DNA from: Ceratopteris richardii
Taxonomy: Eukaryota; Streptophyta; Polypodiopsida; Polypodiales; Pteridaceae
Direction: 5' to 3'
Length of the DNA stretch: 64,000 nucleotides
Assembly (NCBI GenBank): GCA_020310875.1
Contig: CM035432.1
Span: 93,489,518 to 93,553,517, forward strand
The first letter of the stretch is position 1; each line of letters opens with the position of its first letter. A program made the position numbers and the translations under genes. Of this stretch, positions 10,988-21,200 are shown piece by piece. Under the pieces are notes generated by a model, which was not told where the DNA came from, did no database searches, and was given only the letters and a program-made list of their open reading frames with translations.

Positions 10988-11320
10988 AGATATTGAACTC
11001 CTCCGCTAGTTTATCCTTGATTTCCTTGATTCTCTCTCATGATTACCTCTAATAGTGAAGTCATCTATCTATGCCTTAACTCTTAACTATTTTTTAACTA
11101 TCTCAAGCATATGTTGAGATTTCAACATGTTGTGGTCCTTTTGAACTATCTTCCTATTTCCTCTCTCTAAAACACCATTTTATTTCGCTATCTTGATTCT
11201 CCTAAGTACCTTTTGACTTCATGAGCATTGTGGTAGTTGTTAGATTCTATCGATAAGAATTTTCCTCCTCGATTAGTATAAAACTTCGTTAAGTTTCCAT
11301 ACTACATTGTACATGAGCTA
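10988..11320 (-). pseudogene. Copia RT/integrase remnant, opposite strand
   Basis: The minus strand of 10988-11075 gives IDDFTIRGNHE..., the RT active-site loop of the copia seen at 2230-2390. 11110-11300 on the same strand gives NGVLERGNRKIVQKDHNML, a decayed integrase segment (canonical NGV.ERKNR). The order is compatible with a heavily deleted minus-strand copia. Confidence 0.6.
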
Positions 11321-12460
11321 ATTGAGATTGCACATGTCAATGATGATACCATGAGAAAGTAACCATATGTATAAGACTAAAAAAGATGTTATAGAAGGAA
11401 GTACTTTAATAGAACAAGAACCATATGTATTTTAGACATGATATTATGTCTTTTGGTAATGTTCTATGAAAATATTCATCTTATAAATGTGTAGCTTGCA
11501 TTTGAAATAATGAAGTGCTATTTCATAAGTCATGTTACAAGTAATCCTTATTGTATTTTCATAATATTTATATTCATAGGGGTATTTTATGTGCATATCT
11601 TGACGAATTCCATTGGGGAATTTTTATCATACAAAATTGACACCTTCATAATTATAAATTTTAATGAAAATAAGGGTTATAATGCTTATATAACGTGTAT
11701 GCATTTGTCATATGCTAGGAGTATCATTGATTTTATCATATATCTTGCGTAAATCCTGTTTTGATAGATGAAAAACATCCTTTTAGATTTCATCATGTTT
11801 CTATGAGAGTTATCATTATGTAGAGAGTTAGTGAGGATGGTGAATCTCTAGGATATTGTTTTATTAAGTAGAAAACCTCTAAGTGACAAAATATTAAAGA
11901 AACGTTTTTCATGCACAAAGAACCACTATTCAAAGATACCTTATCAAATCAAAAATGTGTAGCATATACTTGATTGAATTACTATTTTGTAGATGAAATA
12001 TTTATGATGTGAGTTCCTATATTGTTATCTATGTGGTTAATCTAGTCTATGGTTGGAAATATACCATATGAATCATGTAAATATTGGAATACAAGTTTAA
12101 TCTATCAATTTTTCTCATATAATATGGAAGTTTCATAAAAAGGTTATTCATATAATATTTCTTGTACAATGATAAGGCATTTAATAAATGCAAATTCATC
12201 TGTAATGATTTGGTAGAAGTTGTTTACATAAAAGAAAATGAACTTTTGTCATATTTAAATTTGCATTATGAAACTTTGAGTCTTAATACTCATATAATTC
12301 CTTTGAAAAGCATGATTCAGTAATAGCAATCAAATAATTTGTCTTTTTTAGCATTCAAAAGTAACCTTATTTTAACATAACAAATTGGATCTACGTTTTT
12401 GAGTTTTTCAAATATCATTAAAATATGTTGTATATTTCTTCATATAACCTGCCATCTATA
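11321..12460. other. AT-rich stretch, no gene seen
   Basis: No coding or RNA signature recognised; the short open frames have no recognisable motifs. Phrases at 11760-11900 look like decayed retrotransposon sequence but could not be assigned. Confidence 0.4.
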
Positions 12461-12469
12461 CAGGTGTGC

Positions 12470-12694
12470 AAGTATGCACATAGGCATGCATGTGTTTATG
12501 TATGTTGTATGTATGCATATATGTATGTTTTGTTTTTATGTATGTATGTATGTATGTATGTGCATATTTATTTATGCATGTATCTATGGTCATATGCATG
12601 TGTTTGTATATATGTTTGTATGTATGTATGTGTGTGTATTTATGTATGTATGTGTATGAATATGTCAATGTATGTATGCATGCATGTGTGTATG

Positions 12695-12728
<34 letters not shown>

Positions 12729-12826
12729 TGTATGTATGTATGTATGTATGTATGTATGTATGTGTGTATGTATATATATGTATGTATGTATGTATGTATG
12801 CATCTATGTAGGTTTGTATGTACATG
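12470..12826. repeat. TATG microsatellite
   Basis: Interrupted (TATG)n, purest at about 12693-12762, with GCATG, TGTG and TATA interruptions. It creates spurious long frames rich in Met-Tyr-Val-Cys on the plus strand and Ile-His-Thr-Tyr on the minus strand. Confidence 0.97.
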
Positions 12827-13080
12827 TAATAAGTCTATTGATAGTGGAATATTTCATTACAAATATTTTGCTATGCATTATGTAAATAATGTATAAAGTG
12901 AGTTCGTATGTCATTCTATGCATGCATACTAAGTTTTGGGATAGTAGTTGTAATAAAGTAAGTCTATGATCTAGGGATCCGATGGCTTCAGACAGATCTG
13001 ATATCGGATACCATTTGGTCACTCATATGTAGGACCAAAGATCTCAAGAGTAGACTCAAGCATAAGTTCATGTGCTCTTA
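12827..13080. other. No gene seen
   Basis: AT-rich sequence preceding the tRNA-like element. If an LTR ends at 13443, its start may lie here (a TGTAGGACC at about 13026 is one candidate), but no second LTR copy was found to fix it. Confidence 0.35.
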
Positions 13081-13090
13081 TATTCAAGTG

Positions 13091-13158
13091 ATCCACTTAG
13101 CCTAGTGGTTAAGTCTCATGGTTGTGAAGCAAGAGGTCTTGGGTTCAATCCCCATGGG
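13091..13158 (+). ncRNA. tRNA-like / SINE-head sequence
   Basis: Contains an A-box TAGCCTAGTGG and, about 40 nt later, a B-box GGGTTCAATCCC with the spacing of a tRNA internal RNA polymerase III promoter. It is followed by a non-tRNA body up to a copia-type primer-binding site at 13445. It could be a SINE head or part of an LTR. A functional tRNA is unlikely: no good acceptor stem. Confidence 0.6.
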
Positions 13159-13444
13159 GAGCATGGGGAGAGAGTTTTGCCCAAAGAGCTCTAGAGCCTT
13201 CTAACTCAAGTTAACTCACGTTAACTTGAGTCCAGTGGACTTAGCTCAAGAGGCGAGTACACCAACCACTAGTGGACTCTAGTGGAAGGTATGAAAGGAG
13301 TGGTGGAGATCGCACATGCACTTGTGGACTCTAGTTACATTTGTGGTCCTTGTTGATTCAAGCAACTATATATATACAGGCATAAGGTTGGGAGGAGAGT
13401 CATCGCTCAAGCATGTGGTGGTCATAATCCTTGTTCTCTTACAT

Positions 13445-13456
13445 TGGTATCAGAGC
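13445..13456 (+). promoter_or_regulatory. Retrotransposon primer-binding site
   Basis: TGGTATCAGAGC, complementary to the 3' end of initiator tRNA-Met, directly preceded by ...CTTACAT. This is the arrangement found at the end of a 5' LTR. The 'LTR end' TTACA is the same as in the miniature LTR element at 39640. No gag or pol follows. Confidence 0.7.
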
Positions 13457-13660
13457 TTCCATGGTGACCTTGGAGTGGGCTTCATCATCTTTCTCTCCAT
13501 TAGCTTCTTGTTTATTATTTTTGCTCTCTCCATAGCTTCTTGCTCATCAATCGCTGCTCGTGGCTATTTCGAAACATCCTCCCGAATGGACGTAATCTTG
13601 GCGGGCTATCTGGAGGAGGAGGTTACAAAAAACAAAATTAAACCTTATCTCCAGCTGGTT

Positions 13661-13725
13661 GCGCACGGGGTTTGATCCTGTGACCTCACGGGAGTGGCTT
13701 CTCTCCCTTATTCAAGATAACACAG
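13661..13725 (-). ncRNA. tRNA-like module 1 (degenerate)
   Basis: Minus strand: an A-box-like ATCTTGAATAAG, then B-box-like GGATCAAACCC and a GTGCGC 3' end. First of five tRNA-like modules in the same orientation within 620 bp. Too degenerate to be a working tRNA. Confidence 0.35.
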
Positions 13726-13813
13726 TTCTTGTGCGAAAACATGCATAACAGAAAAGCATGTAGATCTCTGTTTTGCGCAGTACGAGCTTACAAAAGTACT
13801 TTCAATCTGCATA

Positions 13814-13888
13814 GGGTGGCGCCAGGACCTGAACTTGCAACCATCCGTGTGCAGTACTTTGTTGTATCCACAATATCCAATCGGCTTC
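13814..13888 (-). ncRNA. tRNA-like module 2 (degenerate)
   Basis: Minus strand: GATTGGATATTGTGGATAC as D-arm region and AAGTTCAGGTCCTGG as T-arm/B-box region, ending GGCGCCACCC. Weak cloverleaf. Confidence 0.35.
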
Positions 13889-13960
13889 ATGCTGGAGGGA
13901 TTCATTTGTTTAAAATTACTGTTTATAATGAACAACAAAACAAGTTCTATGTACAGAAGG

Positions 13961-14027
13961 TCGCACACGGGAGTTGACCTCGTGACCTCCCTCAATTAGC
14001 GCATCTACCTTATCCAAGAAAGCGCAC
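13961..14027 (-). ncRNA. tRNA-like module 3 (degenerate)
   Basis: Minus strand: GTGCGC at the 5' side, TTGGATAAGGTAGATGC as A-box region, GAGGTCAACTCCC as B-box region and GTGTGCGAC at the 3' side. The ends can pair partly as an acceptor stem. Confidence 0.45.
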
Positions 14028-14115
14028 ATCTAGTATACTCCAATCTCAAGGGAAAAGCTTATTAGCTATTCTTCGCGCGTTGTAGCAGGCTGCAAAAAGC
14101 AATTTTCAATCAACA

Positions 14116-14182
14116 GCCGGCTGTGAGTGGAATTCGAACCCGCCATCTTCTTCTAGAGATCGCGCATCTTCAGAACTTCCAG
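14116..14182 (-). ncRNA. tRNA-like module 4 (degenerate)
   Basis: Minus strand: a perfect B-box core GGGTTCGAATTCC followed by CACTCACAGCCGG; the A-box region (TTCTGAAGATGCGCG) is poor. Confidence 0.4.
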
Positions 14183-14213
14183 AGGACGACAAAAGTGAGA
14201 GGTAACCTGCATC

Positions 14214-14281
14214 GGGCACACGGGGATTAAACCCATGACCTCTATGTACAGGAGGCTTTCATCTACCCAACAGAGCGCCCG
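14214..14281 (-). ncRNA. tRNA-like module 5 (best cloverleaf)
   Basis: Minus strand: GGGCGC can pair with the 3' GTGTGCCC. TGTTGGGTAGATG is a D-arm with part missing. GCCTC/GAGGT can form a 5-bp anticodon stem around a loop containing GTA. ATGGG-TTTAATC-CCCGT is a proper T-arm. The shortened D-arm and enlarged anticodon loop argue for a tRNA-derived repeat and against a working tRNA-Tyr. Confidence 0.5.
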
Positions 14282-15659
14282 CTAGATTGCTTGTTATTTG
14301 CTTGCTGCTCTCATGAGAAGTTCTAACGGGATTTGTAGCCATTCGGACTTCTGGAGGGAACCTTCGATGTTGAGTTCACCATCAAGTCGTCTCTTCTGGA
14401 TTTGGCATAGGTACACTAAACAAGCAGGCTATCCGACGAGGCACAACAAACTTCTCATCCGAGTTTCTTTGTCGATGAGCTGGAGGGAAGGCGAATGTAT
14501 CTACAATGTAGCTCTATGTGGAGTTAAGTATTTTCCAAATTATGTTTTCATTTTGATATTTGTTTGCTCGAATGCTTTCATTTAGGATGCATTAATTAGG
14601 ACTAAAAGCATAGTCCAATTATGATTATCTCAACATGAAAGATTTTAGAGAACTAAACGGTACTGAAATGACACAAAATTATACAAAATACTTTTACAGT
14701 TTTAGGCATGCAAATAAAATTTCTATTTCCATTCATGCACAAAAAAATGAAAAGATTATTTGTGCATAAAAGAATGTTTTATGCACATCAAGTTCGCACT
14801 TGCTTGGGAAAGGTATTTAATTCTCCAGTTCATGCACTTGAATAATTACCTTTTGCCAGAATAGCAAGCAGGTTGTTTTTGCATGGATGCTTGTTTGCAT
14901 ACCTAATAAGCTTGAGATTTGCTTAAGTTCATTATAGTTGCATGTACTCACATGCATTTGCACCCAAGAATGGGCATTTGCATACATGAACATGCATTTG
15001 CATGCAAGTAGATGCATGAGCATATGCATGATCTTTTGGTAAGTAGTTGAACACGTATACTTTCATTCCTTTCTTTTTCTAACTTGACTGAGCTAGGTGG
15101 AAAAAATAGAAAATTACCTAGTTGCAAGGATCTTGACCATCATGCAACTAAGTATCTAGTCTATTTTTCCCCAAAAAAGTGATACATAGGTACCACTTAG
15201 TAGGAGTCTTTTTGAGGAAAAGAAAGTATGTTGAAAGTAATTATTCATTTTTTCTTGTCATTTAGATGCCAAAAAAATAGAGCTACTTTCCAATATGCAT
15301 GCTCAATCTAAGTTTGGGAAGAAACCTAGACATTCTTAGCAACTAACGAGGATTTAGTTGTTTTTGGATGTTCATGTTCATGCACCCAAGTAGGGAAGTT
15401 TCTTTTGAAACACAAACCAATTGAACTTGTAAGTTCAATAAATTTTGGAAGGTTTAATACTTTAATATTCATCAAACATTAATGAAAATAATTAGAAGTA
15501 TTGAACTTCTAGAATCCCTAGAACTCTAGTGTTCACAGATGTTAGTTTCCAGAAATGCATCTCGAGGCATGATGCAAGGTCTTCAATTGACGCGAAAACT
15601 TTTGAAGGAAACTTGCTTGATTCTATTTAAGCTAACTTAAGTCTTAAAAAAAAGAAACC

Positions 15660-16090
15660 AAGACAAATATTAATTGATCTTTAGGAATCAAGTAATTTCC
15701 TAAAGTCATGACAATTAATGAAATGATTCAAATTATTTTCATTTTTGAAATAGATATCTTAGGAAATCACGATATTTCATAAAGATAATTTAGGAAACAA
15801 GTTCTTTCCTACAAGATTAGCTTCAAGTGGTAAAGCCTTGAAGAGACCCAAGCAAAGTAATCTTTGGAAATTAAGTTATTTCCTAAAGATAAGCTAATGA
15901 AAGAGTCCAATTAACTATTTCATTGGTTAAAAGAGAATATCTTTTGGACAAGAAAAGCCTTAAGTCTTGGTCTTATCCAAAAGTCTAGAATTCCATTTGA
16001 AGATCTTTCTAGTAAAGGAGAAGATTCCAAGATGAATCATTGACTGGAAAGCAAAATATTCCAAGATGAATCGTTAGCTTAGTATTACTT
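15660..16090. repeat. Degenerate tandem/fold-back repeats
   Basis: Phrases of the type 'tttaggaatcaagtaatttcctaaag' recur at about 15680, 15789 and 15865. Each is itself an imperfect palindrome (TTTAGGAA...TTTCCTAAAG). 'attccaagatgaatc' recurs at 16023 and 16059. No known family recognised. Confidence 0.5.
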
Positions 16091-18017
16091 GATTCCTTGG
16101 TAGGAATCAAAAAAGTTCTTGAAAGAAAAATCTCCCCAGATGTGAGACTAGTATCTTTCAAGAGAAGTTTTATAGCAAGTAGTTCCCAGTAAATCCCTAA
16201 CCAGCAGTTTTGGTATTTAAGTCCAAATAAGGAATATAACCTAAAGGTATATTAGAGATTCTTAGCTTTGGAATATGAAAAGCATTAGAAAATGCTTGGA
16301 CTTAACTTGAGGGAAAGATCTCTAAAATCCTACAAGTAAGCAAAGAAGCTTAAGATAGTTTAAGAGATTTTAAAGATAAAGACTAAGTCTTTATTTTTGT
16401 CACAAGTATCAACCAGACTTGATCAAACTTGGCCATGATTGTCCAAGAATGTGCAATTAGAACTACTCTGTAGATTGCCCAAGTATTGGCAGTAAAAATT
16501 CCATTAGGAATTATTCACTCAAGTTCCATTTATCGAATGGAAAATTGTGAAAAAAGTAAGTTGTTCCAAGTATGAATAGAGTGAAGGAATTCCAAAAATG
16601 TAGTCTGCAACCGTGAAGACGGTACTTCAGTCTATGGAGGGTAAAACATAAACGTTTACCTATCCTTAAAGGGATTTTGGTACAAAACTAGAAAGCATGA
16701 GCGGATGCTTAGACTTAAGCAGTAGAGAGATTCCTATAAAATCCTGGCCAGGATAGGTACCTAAAAGCATTAGTTAAGAAAGGAATCTAAAGACAAGAAG
16801 CTAAAAGCTCTTGTCACTACAAAATTGGTCAAGGATAAACCAATTGAACTTGAATTCGAGAAAATTCAAGTACTTGGATTCTGATTGGTTTTCATTTGAA
16901 AATCCTAGCAAAAAGGATTGGAGATATTCTATTAAAGGTTTTCAAGTTCCCAAGGTTAAGCACATGATCGTTTAAGGGATTAAAACTTAGAATATCAAGA
17001 TAGAGATAGTGCCTGAAACTACAAAATTCTTGTCAAGAATTAAAGCTAGAAGGTTCTCTATCAAAAGATGTTGTAGACTTTAGGATAAAATTCACTCACA
17101 TGTCAATGTGAGTATAAAATAGGATGGTATGGGACACAAGATTTTATACTCAGATTGATGTAGGAAAGATGGTATGGGACATCAGACCGTGAGATGATGA
17201 TTATCTTTTAGTCCTCGTTTGGAGCTTGAAGATAGGTTTGATCTTCAAGGGAATTAAAACTTCAAAGAAGGAGTTTTAATTCAAGAAGGATCTCAAGATA
17301 CTTCAAGATGACTTCAAGATCAAGGAAACTGAGAATATGAAGTAAGTAACTTCCAAGATCTTCTTAGAACACTTCAAGCTTAAGTGTTATTAATAAAAAA
17401 TATTTGATAAATTTCTAAAAGAAGTAGGACTTTGATTTTGAGTTGATCTTTTCCAAGATGGCTCATTGGAAAGGTATTAGTGTCTAGTTTATGCCTATAA
17501 ATTTGTATAGCATTTTGGTTCAGTAGAGTGGGAGAAATTGAACTTTTTCTGTCTCAGGGTCAATCTCTACGTATTCTTGAAAAATAGGAAGTACCACCGG
17601 TGAATGTCTCATTCATTCCTATGGCATATTTTTCTTATTCCTTATACTTTTGTGCATTGTATACACGCAAATCTATGTGTATCACTCCCATAAAATGATT
17701 TTTCTAGTTGTAATCACACTGGTTGCTATGGGCATTTGAAGTTCATTGTCTCTTCCATAGATAGTAATTTTTTTGAGTTAGTCGACCCGCAAACCTATCT
17801 GGTTTGTATCGACTCATTCTCCTTGATGCTCCAAAGTACATCGTGTGTTTCTTTGCACTTATCACATGATTATAAGGTCTATTCAAGTCTTCATAAGCTC
17901 AAGGGCTGGTCTTGTGCTGGTTAGCTAGACCAAACTTCGTCGCTTCAAAATGCATTTTTCTACCTTCTACAAGCTTCTCCAAGTTCTTTCACTAACCACA
18001 TGCTACTTACCTACCAC

Positions 18018-18135
18018 AATTACAATGATGCACGAAACATGCGAAGAATGATAATATCTGGTTTTCCTACGAGTAATCATTGATTAATGAAGACCATGTC
18101 ATTCAAGAGACTTTGCATAGTAACTATGATATCTG
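18018..18135. repeat. Dispersed 115-bp repeat, third copy
   Basis: 'tacaatgatgcac', 'cgaagaatga' and 'agagactttgcatagta' match, with many changes, the outer arm sequence at 62580-62672 and its inverse at 961-1052. This is the only piece of the outer arm found outside the arms. Confidence 0.65.
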
Positions 18136-21007
18136 TATCACGCCCACTTGAATAATAATATCTGCTACAGGGCATGAGCTCTAAGCGAAAAATAAGCAGA
18201 CTATTTTCAAGTTTAGGCATACTCACAAACAAGATCCTTAGGTTGATTGGCTCGTTGTTGCTGTAAATGAAGTGAATGGACTCTCCTGATCCGATGAGTC
18301 ATCCTAAGTTCACGAGGTTATTAAGAATATTCTCGAATAGTATGAAGCTTCATTTTCACATTCTTCCTTAAAAGGAATATGTGTTTGAAAGTATTCAATA
18401 TTTTTACTTTGAGCGATTCTTGGGTAATGGAATTTCTTGATCATACAATTTATGTCTGAATCTTCCTGTAAAGAAAGATCACACATGAAGTTTCATTAAA
18501 TATTGAAGATTCTTCAAAAAGTTCTATGAAGGATATTATAAACCGATTAGAGCAATAGTGACTTTTGAGAATTGATGTAGGTCAAGTAATCATGAAATGA
18601 TAGTGTACATAAACTATATATTTTTTGTTTGACAAGTGAACCATAGACCTTAGAAATTTTGAATGTATGGTAACTCTAGGATTTCAATAGTATTAATTTG
18701 AGAATGAGTTCAAGACATTCGTGCATATTTCTACTTTTCTGTATATGTCTATTTTGAAGCATGTGTATTTAGAGGAAAGAAATCTTTATTTTCGAGTAAG
18801 AATTCTTTTGTACAAATAAGGGAATAAAAATGAAGAGTTGTGTGTTTTCTCTAAGAAGTCACCGATAGCTCATACATTTACTAATATAACATTTGCAATA
18901 TCTATAGAAACAGAGCATCTGCATATAATAAAGAATAATATTGCTTGAAGCAATGGTGGATTATTAGCAATAGGAATAATAGGAGGAGCCGCATTGAAAC
19001 ATTTCATGAGACATGTTACTTGAAATATGATTTTTTTACCTGGATGGTATTTCTAATCAAATTGAAATTCTATTAGTCTTTTGTATAGGGAGTGGTGGCA
19101 TCCCTGCCCAAATGATTCAAAACACTATCTGGGTTTGCACTTTGATGAACGGGACAAAGTACAAACTAGTGAAGAATAATCAGGGTGGATCTAAACACAT
19201 CCCTGACTAATTCACAGTTTCCTGATGTGCGATCTAGGCACAAACATGTGAATGAGGTGGATTCAAATTACTAGTCCATTTCTAGGCATAACTAGTGCAT
19301 AGACTTAGTAATGAAGGTGGGATTCTTATCCTTTGCAAGACTTTGAGAATTCTTGATTCACTTGAATTTGTTTTGGAGAACTTGAAGCTTGGTTGTCTCA
19401 AACATCTAACTTAGATGTTTGTACAATGGTTTACTTTGATCCAAGAGTTACATGATTTTCTCACCCGACGATAGGACTACTTTGTCCTAATGAGTTTAAA
19501 AATCCTTTGTAAACTGTAGGAGAAAGTTTAGCATTTCGATGGAGTCAACCATACCAGATTGACCAATACAACTTCAAAATGAAAACTATCCAACTTAGGA
19601 CATTTTCGCAAAGACTTGAGCTAAAAATTCTTGGGAATTGTCAATCTGTTGAGCAACTCCTAACTTGTCTATTCTAGAGTCTATTGGAATTTAAGAAATC
19701 ATTTATGCTATAACTTGAAGCAAATTCAAATAAATAAGTCCACTTAGACTTATTTTCTTTTGAAGATTTGAAAAGGTTCTTGGACATAACATCTGTCTAG
19801 GATGTTTAATTTAGTTTCTTGGTTCTAACCAACTAACCCTTGACTTTTATAAAAAGAATCAGATACCATATCTGAGTCAATTCCAAAAGATTCTGAAAGT
19901 GGAAAGAAAAAACTAAAACTCTGTACAACCAATTCATACTTCGAAGATATGTAATTTTGCTATGAGTCAAAGTCAAGATGACCAAGGATCCCACTAAGAT
20001 TAAGGTTGAAGCTTGAATTTCAACATCCTTCTCCGAGAGTTGGGCCAACCATGATGTTGTTAACCTATAGACAAAGGTTCCAACAAAACCAACCTTGGAT
20101 ACCTCATCTAGGTATCTATGATGGTTAATACGAATATACAATTTATCTTGCTATAGGAATCCACACAACTTGGGGTAATCTTCATCAATTTTTTTGGGCA
20201 TGCATTTCTTTCGTTCCTTCATGAACAATGAATCGCGGTGTTGATTCACTTGAATGCTTCCTTGATTTTCTTGAAGATTCTCTATTTTTTCTGGTATTCT
20301 TATATTCAGTTTTCTTACATGCATCATATGTCCAATCGCAACTCGTGTGTGTTAGTGACTAGGTCCTAAACTCACTACTTGAGACTCTAATGTCAAGCCA
20401 CAATGTGTTCAACCATGATCTCCATGATGCCTAGTCTTAGATAGAAGTGAGACTTGCAAAAATGTCAAGGGATCACTAGATTATGCCCTCCTACATGATC
20501 GTCCACATAGAGAAAAGTATACAAGAATATGTAATTGATACAAGAAGTTGCACAATCCGGAACTCGTGAGTACGGAAACTAGTCTACACCGAATATAAGA
20601 GATCCGACAACTGGTGATTGTAGGTATGATACAAAATCTCTAAATTATAAGAACTCCCTTGAGGGAGATTTAATAGGTACAAGCAATAATATAACAAGAT
20701 CTCGTACTAGAAGATTATAAGAGGGCTAGAGTAGATATTGAAGAACCAAGCTGATGAAGACTAGAACAAGGAATAGGACAAGAACTAGAAACTATACTTT
20801 AAAAGTACTTACTTTGAGCTCCCAAGATTGGTGTTGGTAGGAGTGACGATGTATGTGGCCAAGACGTTCTTATGTAGATGTTCAAGAGCACTGCTCAAGG
20901 GTGATTGAAGATTTATGATGTCATCACTAATGGTAACAATCTAAAACAAGACCTCCAGATATCTGAATCAAGAAAGTAGACAATCAATCTAAGGGTCTTG
21001 GCATGTT

Positions 21008-21012
21008 CTATA
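21008..21012. repeat. Target-site duplication, left
   Basis: CTATA, identical to 34778-34782 on the other side of the outer copia. Confidence 0.9.
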
Positions 21013-21200
21013 TGTTGGAGATAGACGTCTGCGGAAGCACGCGAACAACACAAGGAAGAAGAAGAAGCTTGGAGCACAAACACACAATCTTGAATGTATT
21101 ACTAGAGAATGTACAAAGATAAGTACCCCATTAGGGCAATAGGCATATATACAAGCCGGGGGAAAAAACCTCCTAAAGAGGGAAAAAAGTGCCCCGGCGG
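21013..21200 (-). repeat. Outer copia 3' LTR, distal part
   Basis: TGTTGGAGATAGACGTCTGC to CCCCGGCGG on the plus strand matches 34549-34738 of the 5' LTR. It is continued at 23349-23390 after the insertion; together the two parts give about 230 bp, equal to the 229-bp 5' LTR. Confidence 0.92.

Larger units (their letters stand above)
14300..21007. other. 6.7-kb AT-rich stretch without recognisable genes
   Basis: No copia, gypsy, DNA-transposase or host coding motif was found on either strand; open frames are short and featureless. Phrases rich in 'aagatcttcaag' and 'atggtatgggaca' repeat loosely, as in decayed long LTRs or old satellites. Two sub-features are listed separately (15660-16090 and 18018-18135). 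The region ends at the CTATA target duplication of the outer copia. Confidence 0.5.

Noticed and set aside
12399-12896. Long open frames of Met-Tyr-Val-Cys or His-Thr-Tyr-Ile repeats
   Set aside because: Pure translation of the TATG microsatellite in several frames and both strands.
13316-13675. 119-codon frame with hydrophobic stretch (possible membrane peptide)
   Set aside because: Spans the primer-binding site and LTR-like end, so it is unlikely to be a real coding region.
14214-14281. Functional tRNA-Tyr gene
   Set aside because: Truncated D-arm and enlarged anticodon loop; sits among other degenerate tRNA-like units.
18270-18320. Possible hammerhead ribozyme (CCGATGAGTC)
   Set aside because: No following GAAA core and no stem II/III pairing could be drawn.
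19833-20141. 102-codon minus-strand frame
   Set aside because: No recognisable motif in an AT-rich gene-free region; length within chance expectation.
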